Shown: in pieces, positions 1 through 8,641 of the stretch
Layout: each line of letters begins with the position of its first letter
Numbering within the stretch: the stretch's first letter is position 1
Origin: Paenibacillus radicis (ex Gao et al. 2016)
GTDB lineage: Bacteria > Bacillota > Bacilli > Paenibacillales > Paenibacillaceae
DNA length: 64,000 nucleotides
Reading direction: 5' to 3'
Assembly: GCF_014641555.1 (NCBI RefSeq)
Contig: NZ_BMHY01000001.1
Location: forward strand, 124,001 to 188,000
Translations under genes and position numbers: made by a program
Notes under the pieces: generated by a model
Databases searched by the model: none
Told to the model about the DNA's origin: nothing
What the model saw: only the letters and a program-made list of their open reading frames with translations

Positions 1-836
1 TTGCTGTATGCCTTTAACTCACCAATGGTTTTGGGGTTGTAGAACGATTCGAAGTTGCTGGCTTCCGCTGCGCTTAGTGTATATTGAATGTACTCTTGTT
101 CAAAATCGACGGCTTCACCCGCAATTCTCGCCGCTTCCGTGTCCGATTCGCCAACCATTACTAGCAGATCGGTCAGCATTTTTTTGTACAGCCCTAGGAA
201 CACTTCGCTTTGCGGATTTTCGGTTGCGTAGTAGCTCTTATCCGGCATTACAGGCGCAGGAGCCTCGATATACAGCGCGTTTTTCGTAGCGTCTTTCATA
301 TCAGACAGAAGATTCAGGCTGAATGGCAGAGCAAGTCCTTTGAAGTAAAGGTCCTTTTGGTTTTTTGCAAGTTCGGCTAAGCTTTTGGTCGATTTAATGA
401 TTTGGATATCCGCCTTGATGGCATCATAGCCTTGTTTGTTCAGTTTTTCCCGGTCAGCAGCCAGTTTATAAAATTTAACCATGTTGCCGATTTCATCATC
501 GGATTTGTCACGGCCTTCAGCTGCCATTTTTGCTAAATCCCCGGATACCACCTTTTTTACATCCGTATCGAGGTCTGCCAAGCCGCCTATAATGACTTTA
601 TTCGCCGGCAATTCTGTAGATTGCAGCCATTTCGCATTTACAGCTTCATAAAAGTCGTCTTGCAGTCTGTTTTGTGCGACTTCATTGTTTGCAGGGGATG
701 GGGCTGCTTTTTCGTTCACAGCCTTTGTGCTGTTATTGTTTTGTATATCGCCTGCGTTGTTAGCGGTACAAGCCGAAGCAGAGATCATTACAGCCGCGCC
801 TAAAGTGATGAGGCCAAGCGTTTTTATTTTTTTCAT
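1..836 (-). CDS. M13 (neprilysin/PepO-like) metallopeptidase lipoprotein, N-terminal part
   Basis: Partial gene running off the left edge; only about the first 278 residues are present. The protein starts with a lipoprotein signal (charged MKKIK, hydrophobic stretch, Ala-Ser-Ala-Cys lipobox with Cys23), then a low-complexity Asn/Ala/Pro linker. The segment DDFYEAVNAKWL that follows is typical of the start of the M13_N domain. M13 enzymes are zinc endopeptidases; the HExxH zinc site is near the C-terminus and lies outside the window, so activity cannot be judged. The ATG at 834-836 has an AGGAGG site about 10 bases upstream. Inferred location is the outer face of the membrane, anchored by lipid, with a role in cleaving peptides. 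The family call rests on the N-terminal motif and overall resemblance. Confidence 0.82.
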   Translation of the reverse strand, partial: MKKIKTLGLITLGAAVMISASACTANNAGDIQNNNSTKAVNEKAAPSPANNEVAQNRLQDDFYEAVNAKWLQSTELPANKVIIGGLADLDTDVKKVVSGDLAKMAAEGRDKSDDEIGNMVKFYKLAADREKLNKQGYDAIKADIQIIKSTKSLAELAKNQKDLYFKGLALPFSLNLLSDMKDATKNALYIEAPAPVMPDKSYYATENPQSEVFLGLYKKMLTDLLVMVGESDTEAARIAGEAVDFEQEYIQYTLSAAEASNFESFYNPKTIGELKAYS

Positions 837-882
837 AATGAGTTAACTCCTCCTGGTGAAATATCGATCCATTCCATTCTAA

Positions 883-1194
883 TTAAATGATGACGGCCGT
901 TCCGCTGACGGCAACCATCAGCATATCTTGACGGACAACTTCGTAATTAATTGCGACACCGATTACAGCAGTGGCTCCCATCTGCGAGGCTTGCTGTGTC
1001 ATTTCTTTAAAGGCTTCACCTCTTGCTTCCCTTAGCTTGGTTTCATAGGCTTTCGAACGCCCGCCTACAAGATCTCTAAAGGAAGCAAGGATGTCGCGTC
1101 CGATATTAGCGCCCATAATGACTTCGCCGGTTGCAACGCCGATATATTGTCTGACTGGAGCTCCTTCAACGATAGCGGTTGTCGTAATAATCAT
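883..1194 (-). CDS. YbjQ/UPF0145 family protein
   Basis: A 103-residue protein of the YbjQ (UPF0145, 'heavy-metal-binding domain') family. It opens with the beta-rich MIITTTAIVEG segment and contains the family signature of V(A)TGEVIMGANIGRD followed by a region rich in Arg/Glu and ending in a conserved GATAVIGV motif. Members form small pentameric rings; their biochemical role is not established. The chosen ATG (1192-1194) has GGAGGG six bases upstream. An in-frame ATG seven codons earlier overlaps that ribosome site and is less likely. It lies 46 bp upstream of the M13 lipoprotein gene on the same strand, so co-transcription is possible but each gene has its own good ribosome site. Confidence 0.85.
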   Translation of the reverse strand: MIITTTAIVEGAPVRQYIGVATGEVIMGANIGRDILASFRDLVGGRSKAYETKLREARGEAFKEMTQQASQMGATAVIGVAINYEVVRQDMLMVAVSGTAVII

Positions 1195-1366
1195 GTTTTT
1201 CCCTCCTAGCCACAAATAGATTTGCTGTCTGTATTCTGATTAAAGGGAGTATGCTGCGGCAGCTTCCTTAGTTCCTATCCTACCAACCCATTTGAAACGG
1301 AGCCGAAACGATTTGATGAACCTCAGCTAAAGTTTGTTCCGGTTGTTTAGTTTCTGTTTAAAGTGA

Positions 1367-1388
1367 CAAAATGTAAAGGTACATTTGA
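1367..1388 (+). repeat. Fragment of the 186-bp dispersed repeat
   Basis: This 22-bp stretch matches positions 56398-56419, the inner arm of the 186-bp repeat, with one mismatch (a G for an A). The homology to that repeat does not obviously continue on either side, so it is a remnant or a chance match to its most palindromic part. It lies in the 316-bp spacer 1195-1510 between two minus-strand genes; apart from the terminator at 1411-1442 nothing else was recognised there. Confidence 0.4.
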
Positions 1389-1410
1389 TGGCCTGATATT
1401 TCATTAAATT

Positions 1411-1442
1411 AAAAAAGACTGCCGAAACTTTCTCGACAGTCT
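1411..1442 (-). terminator. Rho-independent terminator of the SnoaL-like gene
   Basis: On the minus strand the stem AGACTG(T)CGA / TC(G)GCAGTCT closes over a short A/T-rich loop and is followed by six T residues. It lies about 70 bp downstream of the stop codon of the gene at 1511-2290. Confidence 0.75.
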
Positions 1443-1510
1443 GAGCGGTGCTCTAGCAACGCTTATTTTATATCCAGTTAGAAAGTAAATTACGATACAG
1501 TTACACAACC

Positions 1511-2290
1511 TCAAAATCTACTGTTTGAATTTTTCCGCCTATCTAAAGGCAGTATAGGTTCGATTACGTCCCAATGCTCGGCGATCTTTCCATTCTCCAC
1601 ACGGAACAAATCGTAGAAGGCGTTAGGCTCTCCATTGATGAGCCCTTCACTTACCGTAAGCACAAAATCGCCCTGACCAATAACTTGATGAACATATGTG
1701 TATTGCATTTCAATATGTTGCTCTTCCATTACCTTAACTGCAGCAGCAAGACCGGAAAGACCATCTGCAATATGAGGATCATGCTGAATATAATTATCCC
1801 CATTGAAGTAAGTGGTAAGCAGGCTGCGATTCTTACCAATCATGATATCCTCAACAAAGTTTTTTACATATGCTTTATTCGCATCTGTCTTGCCAATATC
1901 CTTGATCATTACCGGTCCGTCAATCATCGAATGTTGACTTGGAGTTTTCTCCACCATCTCTTGCAAGTTGTCCCAATGCTCGACGATTAGTCCATTCTCA
2001 AAACGGAAAATATCAAACCCGATTTTTGGTCCGTGGAAATCATATATAGAATGAAGAACCACAAAATCTCCATCGACAAAAGTGCGTTTAATGCTAACCT
2101 TTGTACCGACTTCTTTTAGATGTTTAAGTGCACCAAGCATCGCCGCGCGGCCGTCGGGCAAAGCCTGATTGTGTTGAATATATTTATCTGGATGAATGTA
2201 ATTCATAATCGCTTCGGGCTGGCCATTTGCTAAGCTTTCCAGCACTGCAATTGATTTAAATACAAGCTCATTCTGATTTTTTAGTGTCAT
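1511..2290 (-). CDS. Tandem SnoaL-like / NTF2-fold protein
   Basis: A 259-residue protein made of two related halves. Each half has an N-terminal helix pair, a motif YIQH(N/D) (near residues 37 and 165), and ends in a strand carrying FRxENGxIxEHWD (near 95-107 and 230-240). This is the pattern of SnoaL-like polyketide-cyclase/NTF2-fold proteins, usually about 120-130 residues, so this gene looks like an internal duplication. Substrate and reaction are unknown; many relatives are found with quorum or stress genes. The ATG at 2288-2290 has AAGGAG seven bases upstream; the ORF is open further upstream but without a ribosome site. It is divergent from a TetR regulator with a perfect 14-bp palindrome between them, so it is probably the regulator's target. 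Confidence 0.8.
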   Translation of the reverse strand: MTLKNQNELVFKSIAVLESLANGQPEAIMNYIHPDKYIQHNQALPDGRAAMLGALKHLKEVGTKVSIKRTFVDGDFVVLHSIYDFHGPKIGFDIFRFENGLIVEHWDNLQEMVEKTPSQHSMIDGPVMIKDIGKTDANKAYVKNFVEDIMIGKNRSLLTTYFNGDNYIQHDPHIADGLSGLAAAVKVMEEQHIEMQYTYVHQVIGQGDFVLTVSEGLINGEPNAFYDLFRVENGKIAEHWDVIEPILPLDRRKNSNSRF

Positions 2291-2333
2291 AAGATTAACT
2301 CCTTTTGGTTTTATGGTCATAAGACAAATAATG

Positions 2334-2347
2334 AACAACATGTTGTT
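2334..2347. promoter_or_regulatory. Perfect 14-bp palindrome, likely TetR operator
   Basis: AACAACATGTTGTT is a perfect inverted repeat in the divergent spacer between the SnoaL-like gene and the TetR-family gene. TetR proteins bind such short palindromes as dimers, usually beside their own gene. Assignment to this regulator is inferred from position. Confidence 0.6.
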
Positions 2348-2484
2348 TATTTATCTTTCGCTCATTATAATAAGGAATCATACAACACTCAATATTCAAT
2401 ATTTTTGATTTTGAAGGATAAGATACAATTCAAATAAATTTGTCACATATCAATCAATATTTTTTCAAGGAGAGACAAAAAACA

Positions 2485-3075
2485 TTGAAAAAGAAGGTCG
2501 ATTTAAGAATTATTCGGACAAAGCAATCGATTCGAACAGCTTTTTTTGAGCTTATTCAAGAAAAAGGATACGAAGCGATTACGATTCAAGCTATTGCTGA
2601 TCGGGCTATGATTAATCGGAATACTTTTTATCTTCACTACGAAAATAAGCCTGACTTATTAAATACATGTATGGATGAGTTGTTGAGTGAAGTGAAGCAT
2701 GTAATTGTCCAATGTCCATTCACGATGAATCCCTTCAGTATTTCTAAACTTGAGACAGTCATGCAAGCTCTATTGGAACATATTTCACGAAACACATCAT
2801 TTTACTCTGCAATGCTAATTGAAGAGAATAGAATTTCTCAGTTTCGAGAGAAGATGGAGAATATCCTAAAAGAGAAACTAAATGAGGGGATTATCCCTGA
2901 GGCAGAAAAGAAGCCTTTAGCACTATCTAAGGAATTGTTACTCATCTACCTTGTAGCATCATGTATGGGAGTTATCATGTGGTGGATTAAAAACAATCAG
3001 CCTCTTGCTGCGGAGGAAGTTTCATCGCAGTTTAGTAGACTGGTTGCCTACGGGCATCCTGTTTTGCATCAGTGA
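2485..3075 (+). CDS. TetR/AcrR family transcriptional regulator
   Basis: A TetR-type repressor of 196 residues from a TTG start. Residues 10-60 form the DNA-binding domain: RTAFFELIQEKGYEAITIQA, then an HTH (AIADRAMINRNTFYLHYENK) with the usual TFYxHFxNK recognition pattern, Leu for the second aromatic-side positions. The C-terminal part is helical and poorly conserved, as expected for ligand-binding and dimer domains; a hydrophobic helix near residues 150-170 fits the TetR_C_8-like group. No ATG is available; the TTG at 2485 has AAGGAGAG ten bases upstream, while an earlier TTG at 2440 lacks a well placed site. Ligand unknown. It probably represses the divergent SnoaL-like gene and itself. 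Confidence 0.85.
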   Translation: MKKKVDLRIIRTKQSIRTAFFELIQEKGYEAITIQAIADRAMINRNTFYLHYENKPDLLNTCMDELLSEVKHVIVQCPFTMNPFSISKLETVMQALLEHISRNTSFYSAMLIEENRISQFREKMENILKEKLNEGIIPEAEKKPLALSKELLLIYLVASCMGVIMWWIKNNQPLAAEEVSSQFSRLVAYGHPVLHQ

Positions 3076-3134
3076 CTCAGGGAACTATCGGGCAAAGTTA
3101 TCTTCGGTTATAGTCGCCACAAGAAAATCAACAA

Positions 3135-3170
3135 AAATAAAAAGCAGCCGAGCGTGGCTGCTTTTTATTT
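3135..3170. terminator. Bidirectional terminator
   Basis: Arms AAATAAAAAGCAGCC (3135-3149) and its exact complement (3156-3170) enclose a six-base loop; A and T tracts flank the GC core on both sides, so it can end transcription of the TetR gene and of the convergent AraC gene. Confidence 0.85.
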
Positions 3171-3186
3171 GTTTCATTAATAAACC

Positions 3187-4059
3187 TTAAAGATATGCCT
3201 GATACCGTCTCCGGTACTCTCCGGGCGTGAACGACGTCTGGCGTTTGAACAGACGGATGAAATAGTTGTAGTCATTGAAGCCGCATTGTTCTCCGATTTT
3301 CACCAAAGGCAGCTCTGAATGGGTCAGCAGCCGTTTGGCGCGTTCAATCTGCAGTTGATGTCTGTACTGCAGAGGGCTCATCCCGGAATATTGCTTCAAG
3401 CATCTGGAAAGATAATCAAAATGGTAATGCAGCTCAAGCTCCATCTGTTCGGAATCGAAAGGAGATTCCAAACGGCTCGCCAGGTAAGAAGCGACCTTCT
3501 CGCCGATGAGATGGGAGCGGGCTTGCGAGCTGCCGGTTATCATTCCGTTTTGCAGCTGGACAAGAAGCTGACCGAATAAAATATGCAGGTCAAAAGAGCG
3601 GCTAGGTGTCAAAACGCTGTGTACTTTAAGCATCTCTGTCAGCATGGGAACGATAATTCGCAGATCGATAGCAGCAAATTTAGGAATGCTGATCATGGCG
3701 GGATGAGGCACCGTGTCCTGATTGGTCGTTTCAAGCAAAGGCTGCTGCCAGCTCTGCTTCTCGATCAATTTCGGCTGTGAGGACGACGGGTATTGAAAAT
3801 GTATCCAGTAGACCTCGGTTTCGTTCTCGGTGGGACGATAGCCGGAATGTGTTTTTCCCGGTTCAAGAATGAGCATCATTCCCTGTTCAATCTTGTATTC
3901 AATATCGTTCTCGGCCATATATAAAGTGCCTTTGGTACAAATGATCAAATCAAAAACATCAAATTGCCGCTCAGCATGCGTGACGCCTGACGGCCATAAT
4001 ACATAGCCGACGGTAGTCAGCAGAGGAAAGGGAGGGACTTGTAATTCAATAGCAAGCAT
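3187..4059 (-). CDS. AraC family transcriptional regulator (cupin plus HTH)
   Basis: A 290-residue AraC-type regulator. Residues ~20-150 form a cupin-like sensor domain (with the typical GTLYMAE and EPGKTHSGY strands), and residues ~190-288 hold the two HTH motifs, ending in GFNDYNYFIRLFKRQ and FTPGEYRRRY, the AraC signature. The ATG at 4057-4059 has AAAGGTGA upstream. It is divergent from the GH29-like fucosidase gene 138 bp away, which suggests that it controls that gene in response to a sugar bound by the cupin domain; the ligand is not known. Confidence 0.9.
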   Translation of the reverse strand: MLAIELQVPPFPLLTTVGYVLWPSGVTHAERQFDVFDLIICTKGTLYMAENDIEYKIEQGMMLILEPGKTHSGYRPTENETEVYWIHFQYPSSSQPKLIEKQSWQQPLLETTNQDTVPHPAMISIPKFAAIDLRIIVPMLTEMLKVHSVLTPSRSFDLHILFGQLLVQLQNGMITGSSQARSHLIGEKVASYLASRLESPFDSEQMELELHYHFDYLSRCLKQYSGMSPLQYRHQLQIERAKRLLTHSELPLVKIGEQCGFNDYNYFIRLFKRQTSFTPGEYRRRYQAYL

Positions 4060-4197
4060 CGCATCACCTTTGAATAAATTTATGTAGAAATTGTACTATA
4101 GATAGTCGAGATTGTCAGCTGCAACAAGGACCGGGATTCTATACAGTAGTAGATATCATATGATTCTATTACATTGGATAACGGGGAGGCAATTTTT

Positions 4198-5169
4198 ATG
4201 AGTAATCAAGAGCTTGTGCGGCAGCAGCAATGGTTCGTCAATCAAAGGTTGGGTATGTTCATTCATTTCAATAGTGCTACCTTTCAGTTTGCAGAAACGG
4301 AAATGGAGGACTGGGAGTATGGCCATGAAAATAACGATGAGCCCCGCAGATTCATATTTGATCCGAAGGAATGGAATCCGGCTCAGTTGGACTGCTCCCA
4401 GTGGGCGAAAGCCGCTAAATCGGCAGGGATGAAATTTGCTGCTATGACAGCTAAGCATCATGAGGGCTTCAGCTTGTGGCCGTCTGCCTACACCGATCAT
4501 TCGGTCAAAAACGCCACACTCCAGACCGACGTAGTGAAGGAATATCTGGATGCATTCCGAAAAGAAGGAATCGAAGCAGGTCTTTATTTCTCTGCACTAG
4601 ACTTGCATCACCAGATCGGCCGGAAGAAATGTACGCCTGAAGACAAGCAATTTATTAAAAATCAGATTGAGGAGCTGCTGACAGGCTACGGAGAAATTCC
4701 GTTCCTGATCATTGACGGCTGGAATGCCCCTTGGGGCGGCCCAAGCTATGAGAATCTGCCTTTCGAGGAAATCAATGCATGGGTCAAAGGGTTTCAGCCG
4801 CAATGTTTGTTGATGAATATTGGCTGTGAGTCGGGCGTACAGCAGACGGACATCGCCTTTTTCGAAAATGCTGCAGGGCAAGAAGTCGATAACTCGTTCA
4901 ACGGTCCGGGAGCGAGCTGCAATATTTTAACGAAAACCTGGTTCTGGCGGGCAACAGATACAGCAATGGAACTTAGAACGGCGGACTGGGCGCTGGATAA
5001 AGTGAATGAATGCAATGCGCAAAATGTCTCGTTCCTGCTTAACGGCGCGCCGAATCAGCAAGGCTTACTGGATGAGAACATCCTGCAGCGCTTTAAGGAA
5101 ATCGGCGAACGATACCGCCAGCCAGCGGATCTCGTCACGATTCCGGACAACTGGTGCTATAGAAAATAA
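4198..5169 (+). CDS. GH29-like alpha-L-fucosidase, short form
   Basis: A 323-residue protein resembling the catalytic barrel of family GH29 alpha-L-fucosidases. Seen motifs: GMFIHFN near residues 17-23, the barrel strand MTAKHHEGFSLWPS near 81-95 (paired His residues), and LIIDGW with Asp173 in the place of the GH29 nucleophile. GH29 enzymes hydrolyse terminal alpha-L-fucosyl links with retention. Typical members exceed 400 residues and carry a C-terminal beta-sandwich; this one ends after the barrel, and has no signal peptide, so it is probably cytoplasmic and acts on imported oligosaccharides. The ATG at 4198 has GGGGAGG nine bases upstream. It sits between a divergent AraC regulator and a convergent ABC transporter operon. 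Exact specificity is not proven. Confidence 0.75.
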   Translation: MSNQELVRQQQWFVNQRLGMFIHFNSATFQFAETEMEDWEYGHENNDEPRRFIFDPKEWNPAQLDCSQWAKAAKSAGMKFAAMTAKHHEGFSLWPSAYTDHSVKNATLQTDVVKEYLDAFRKEGIEAGLYFSALDLHHQIGRKKCTPEDKQFIKNQIEELLTGYGEIPFLIIDGWNAPWGGPSYENLPFEEINAWVKGFQPQCLLMNIGCESGVQQTDIAFFENAAGQEVDNSFNGPGASCNILTKTWFWRATDTAMELRTADWALDKVNECNAQNVSFLLNGAPNQQGLLDENILQRFKEIGERYRQPADLVTIPDNWCYRK

Positions 5170-5171
5170 AA

Positions 5172-5222
5172 AAAGGGGCTATCTCATAAGTCATTTCGAT
5201 GACGAATGGGATAGCCCCTATT
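5172..5222. terminator. Bidirectional terminator between fucosidase and binding-protein genes
   Basis: Arms GGGGCTATCTCAT and ATGGGATAGCCCC (one G-T mismatch) lie between the two convergent genes, with an A-tract on the left and a T-rich run on the right. Confidence 0.75.
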
Positions 5223-5229
5223 CTTTTAA

Positions 5230-6744
5230 TCAGCTTTTGTTTTGTGCGGCGAGGAAGGCATCCAGCTGTTTCTGGTACTCTGCAAGCACTTTATTGATGC
5301 CAGCGGCATCCAGCCGGCTTAGAAATTGATCTTTCACGGTGGAGAAATCGACTTGTCCATTCATGAGCGGACCGTTTGCAGAGTACTCAGCAACAATTGC
5401 TGACAGCTTAGCGAGCTCTGCTTTCACAGGCTCATTGTCGGGAGCAAAGCCGATCAGCGGAGTTTGTATCGCGCCATTATCAAAGTTTTTAATGACATCC
5501 ATTTGATCCGGCGTCATAAATTTACTGAATTTGTGATAGCGCATATCCGTCCAAGCCCAACTGATCGGAAAGTATTGCTTGTCGGCAGGGATACCGTCAT
5601 AGGAAGCGCTATTCCCATCGACTTTATAGTTCACATCTTTAACGCCAAGCGTGAACAAGTCATAATTTTCTTGACTGCTGTGAAGCCAGTTGACGAAGGA
5701 TACGGCCTCTTTAGGATGCTTGCTCGTAGCGAGAACTACTAACAAGTTGTCTGCACTGCTAAAAATGTATTTTGGATCATTTGGAGCGAACTGTACGAAT
5801 TCAAGTTCAGCTTCAGGAAAATTTGTTTTCAAAGCATCGATAACCTCGGTAGGACGTAAAATGTTGGAAGGCATTGCCGCCATTTTACCTTGTGTGAAGC
5901 TTCCGTTGACGTCCTTAAATAAATTAGGATCCTTCGGCAGATAACCTTTCTTGTACCAGTCCCGGGTAATATTCACAAAGTCCTCGTAGAACTTAGAATT
6001 AAACATATTTTTGACCTTCAGCGGTTTTTCATTGACATCAATATAGAACAAGCTGTTCATATATTCGCCATTCATAAAGTTGCTAGGTCCGAGTTCTCTG
6101 ATCATGCCGCTCGCTCCGCCTACAAGAGGGACCATTTGCGGATCATTCTGTTTGACGGCTTCCAGATACTTCTCGAAATCAGCGGAATTTTTAATTTCCG
6201 GCAAACCGTACTTTTTGCGAAGATCGCCTCGGATTTGGAAGCTGTCGCTTTGTGCAGAAGGGACGACTCTCGGTATCGCATACGTTTTACCGTTAACTTG
6301 GACGGCTTTCCATACAAAGTCCGATATATCTTTATTTAGTTCTGCGCCGTTCGTTTGCAAAATTTCATCCAGAGGCATCAATACGTTTTTGCTTACACTC
6401 TGGGACAGCTTGGACACATGGGACCAGGCCAGGTCATAGCTTTCGCCAGCGGCGACAACCAGACTCTGCTTATTAAAGTAAGAATCCCAAGGTACAAAGG
6501 TATAACTCAGCTTGATATTGAGTCCATCGGCCTTAAGCTTCTCGGAAATCGCAGCATTCACAGCATCCAAGTTGCGAGGGGGATCTCCAGGGAATAAAAT
6601 TTTCAATGTAACGCTGTTGGACGCAGCTTCATTACCGGCTTTTCCGGGAGATGTTGAAACGGCAGAGCCGCAACCTGCGAGCATGGTAAAGGCTAAAATG
6701 ACGGCAATTAGGATACTGCTCTTAAGCGGCTTCGTTTTTTTCAT
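5230..6744 (-). CDS. Extracellular solute-binding lipoprotein of a sugar ABC transporter (LplA type)
   Basis: A 504-residue binding protein. The N-terminus is a lipoprotein signal with lipobox LAGC (Cys25) followed by a Ser/Ala/Gly linker. The mature part has the fold features of family 1 extracellular solute-binding proteins (ILFPGDPPRNLDAV; a region on loss of which ligands are closed out, AWSHVSKLSQSVSKNVLMPL). The size matches the Paenibacillus LplA-like group used for oligosaccharides. It is the last gene of a three-gene minus-strand operon behind two permeases (48-bp and 21-bp gaps) with no ATPase gene, as is usual for transporters that share an MsmX-type ATPase. AAGGAG precedes the ATG at 6742-6744. 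Substrate is inferred to be a fucose-containing glycan only from the neighbouring GH29-like gene. Confidence 0.9.
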   Translation of the reverse strand: MKKTKPLKSSILIAVILAFTMLAGCGSAVSTSPGKAGNEAASNSVTLKILFPGDPPRNLDAVNAAISEKLKADGLNIKLSYTFVPWDSYFNKQSLVVAAGESYDLAWSHVSKLSQSVSKNVLMPLDEILQTNGAELNKDISDFVWKAVQVNGKTYAIPRVVPSAQSDSFQIRGDLRKKYGLPEIKNSADFEKYLEAVKQNDPQMVPLVGGASGMIRELGPSNFMNGEYMNSLFYIDVNEKPLKVKNMFNSKFYEDFVNITRDWYKKGYLPKDPNLFKDVNGSFTQGKMAAMPSNILRPTEVIDALKTNFPEAELEFVQFAPNDPKYIFSSADNLLVVLATSKHPKEAVSFVNWLHSSQENYDLFTLGVKDVNYKVDGNSASYDGIPADKQYFPISWAWTDMRYHKFSKFMTPDQMDVIKNFDNGAIQTPLIGFAPDNEPVKAELAKLSAIVAEYSANGPLMNGQVDFSTVKDQFLSRLDAAGINKVLAEYQKQLDAFLAAQNKS

Positions 6745-6791
6745 TGTAATCGCTCCTTGTTCATGTTTATGGTAACCTTGTTTGATTTGGA

Positions 6792-7655
6792 TTAACCTTT
6801 CACAGAGCCAATCATAATTCCCTTAACGAAATATTTTTGGACATAGGGATATACAAGAATAATGGGGCCAATCGTAATGAGAAACATCGCGAATACGATA
6901 GTTTCGGATGGCAGCAGAACCGCTGACATATTGGCGTGCTGACTCATATAAGCAATCATAGAATTGATCCGGTACAGCAAGAACTGTACGGTGAACAGCT
7001 TACGGTCATCAATCAGCCATAGAGATGTCGTGAAATCATTCCAATAGCCGAGTGAAGCGAACAGACCTACGGTTGCAAGAATCGGTTTCGATAGTGGAAT
7101 CATAATTTTATAAAACGTATACCACGGTCCAGCTCCATCAATTTCAGCCGACTCTGCGAGTGCAGGAGAGATCGACTTATAATAATTTCGCAGCAGGAAC
7201 ACATTGAAAGGGCTAATGGCCAGAGGCAGAATTAACGCCCAAACGGTATTTTTTAAATGAAGCACGTTGGATACGACGATGTACCAGGGTACAAGTCCCG
7301 CGGAAAAGACAATCGGAATAAAGATGAGAAAAGCGATAATATTGCGGTATTTTACTTTCTGAACAGACATCATGTAGCCAAGCAGCGATGAGAACAATAA
7401 GGAGACGAAGGTGCCGGCAACCGTTACGAAGATCGTCACTTTGTACGCATTAAATACCATGCTGTCCTGGAATATCATTTTATAGGCATCTAACGAGAAC
7501 TGCTCGGGTATGAACTTATAGCCATGCATCGCAACCGAGCTTTCAGCTGAGAAAGAGACCATGATCGCCAGCGTAAAAGGCACCAGCGTCACGAGAGCAA
7601 AAACGATGAAGACGAGATAGATCAGCAGATCCAGCCAGCCAAATTTGATTTTCAA
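6792..7655 (-). CDS. Carbohydrate ABC transporter permease (LplC/YtcP type)
   Basis: A 287-residue inner membrane permease with six predicted transmembrane segments, the first at about residues 10-32. The cytoplasmic EAA loop is seen as AESAEIDGAGPWYTFYKIMI, followed by PLSKP, the site that docks the ATPase. The C-terminus (VKGIMIGSVKG) is typical of the LplC group. The start is a TTG at 7653-7655 preceded by GAGGTGA; no ATG is available at the right place. It pairs with the permease encoded just upstream and the binding protein downstream. Confidence 0.92.
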   Translation of the reverse strand: MKIKFGWLDLLIYLVFIVFALVTLVPFTLAIMVSFSAESSVAMHGYKFIPEQFSLDAYKMIFQDSMVFNAYKVTIFVTVAGTFVSLLFSSLLGYMMSVQKVKYRNIIAFLIFIPIVFSAGLVPWYIVVSNVLHLKNTVWALILPLAISPFNVFLLRNYYKSISPALAESAEIDGAGPWYTFYKIMIPLSKPILATVGLFASLGYWNDFTTSLWLIDDRKLFTVQFLLYRINSMIAYMSQHANMSAVLLPSETIVFAMFLITIGPIILVYPYVQKYFVKGIMIGSVKG

Positions 7656-7675
7656 TTTCGTTCACCTCGATGCTT

Positions 7676-8602
7676 TTAGAATAACGAATAGTCTTTATCG
7701 TACCGTTTGACCAGCCAGTTGCTGCCTAGAACAACAATGAATCCGAGAATAGATTGATACAAGCCAATGGCCGTAATCATGCCGTACTCTTGTCCTCCAT
7801 TGATTAGGGCACGATAGATATAGGTTTCGATAACGTCGGTGGTCGGATAGAGCAGACCATTGTTCTCGACGATGGCATAGATGAGGGCAAAGTCGCCAAA
7901 AAATATTTTGCCAATCGCGAGCAGCGTCAATGTAATAATGGTAGGAATCAAGTTAGGAAGCATGATGTAACGTATCTTCTGAATGCGTGAAGCTCCGTCC
8001 AGCGATGCGGCCTCCATCATTTCATCATTAATGGACGTGATGGCGGCGAGATAGATAATGACGGAATAACCGACGTTTTTCCATACCCCTGCGGAGACAA
8101 TGATCTTCACCCAATACTCCGGTACGGCGTACCACTCTTTAGGCATGCCATGGAAAATCTGGATCAGTCCGTTGGCAAGTCCATTCTCATTCGCGAATAT
8201 AAGGAGAATCAATTTCCCTACAATGACGAAGGAGAAAAAGTAAGGCAGAAATAAAATGCTCTGAAACCACTTTTTCACCGCATTGTTCTTAATTTCATTC
8301 AATAAAATCGCGAACACAACAGCAAGAATCGTCCCCCATAAAATCTGGTTGGCATTAATCCAGAATGTATTAAAGGTAATTCGCAAAATATCGTCATTGC
8401 TGAATAAAAACTTGAAGTTGTCAAAGCCGCTCCACGGACTTCCGAAAATGCCTTGAATCGGATTGAAGTTTTTGAAAGCGATAAGCATCCCCGGATAGGG
8501 TAAATAGGCAAAGGCAATGAGAAGAAGAAGGCCCGGAAGTGCCATTAAATAATAAGCCCGGTTTGTCCATAATTCTTTTGCTATACTGGTTGTTAACTTC
8601 AT
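7676..8602 (-). CDS. Carbohydrate ABC transporter permease (LplB type)
   Basis: A 308-residue permease, first gene of the three-gene operon. It has six hydrophobic segments (first at about residues 18-36) and the EAA loop EAASLDGASRIQKIRYIMLP. This is the MalF/LplB-like half of the membrane channel. AGGAGG lies seven bases before the ATG at 8600-8602. A cre-like site lies 25-39 bp upstream of the start codon, which predicts catabolite control. The kinase/regulator pair transcribed away from it is the likely specific activator system. Confidence 0.92.
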   Translation of the reverse strand: MKLTTSIAKELWTNRAYYLMALPGLLLLIAFAYLPYPGMLIAFKNFNPIQGIFGSPWSGFDNFKFLFSNDDILRITFNTFWINANQILWGTILAVVFAILLNEIKNNAVKKWFQSILFLPYFFSFVIVGKLILLIFANENGLANGLIQIFHGMPKEWYAVPEYWVKIIVSAGVWKNVGYSVIIYLAAITSINDEMMEAASLDGASRIQKIRYIMLPNLIPTIITLTLLAIGKIFFGDFALIYAIVENNGLLYPTTDVIETYIYRALINGGQEYGMITAIGLYQSILGFIVVLGSNWLVKRYDKDYSLF

Positions 8603-8626
8603 GTCTGCACCTCCTGCTGCATTGTT

Positions 8627-8641
8627 TTGTAACCGCTTACC
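8627..8641. promoter_or_regulatory. cre-like CcpA site
   Basis: TTGTAACCGCTTACC fits the catabolite-response consensus WTGNAANCGNWNNCW at every fixed position except the last base. It lies in the divergent spacer just upstream of the ABC operon. CcpA-HPr control is inferred. Confidence 0.55.
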
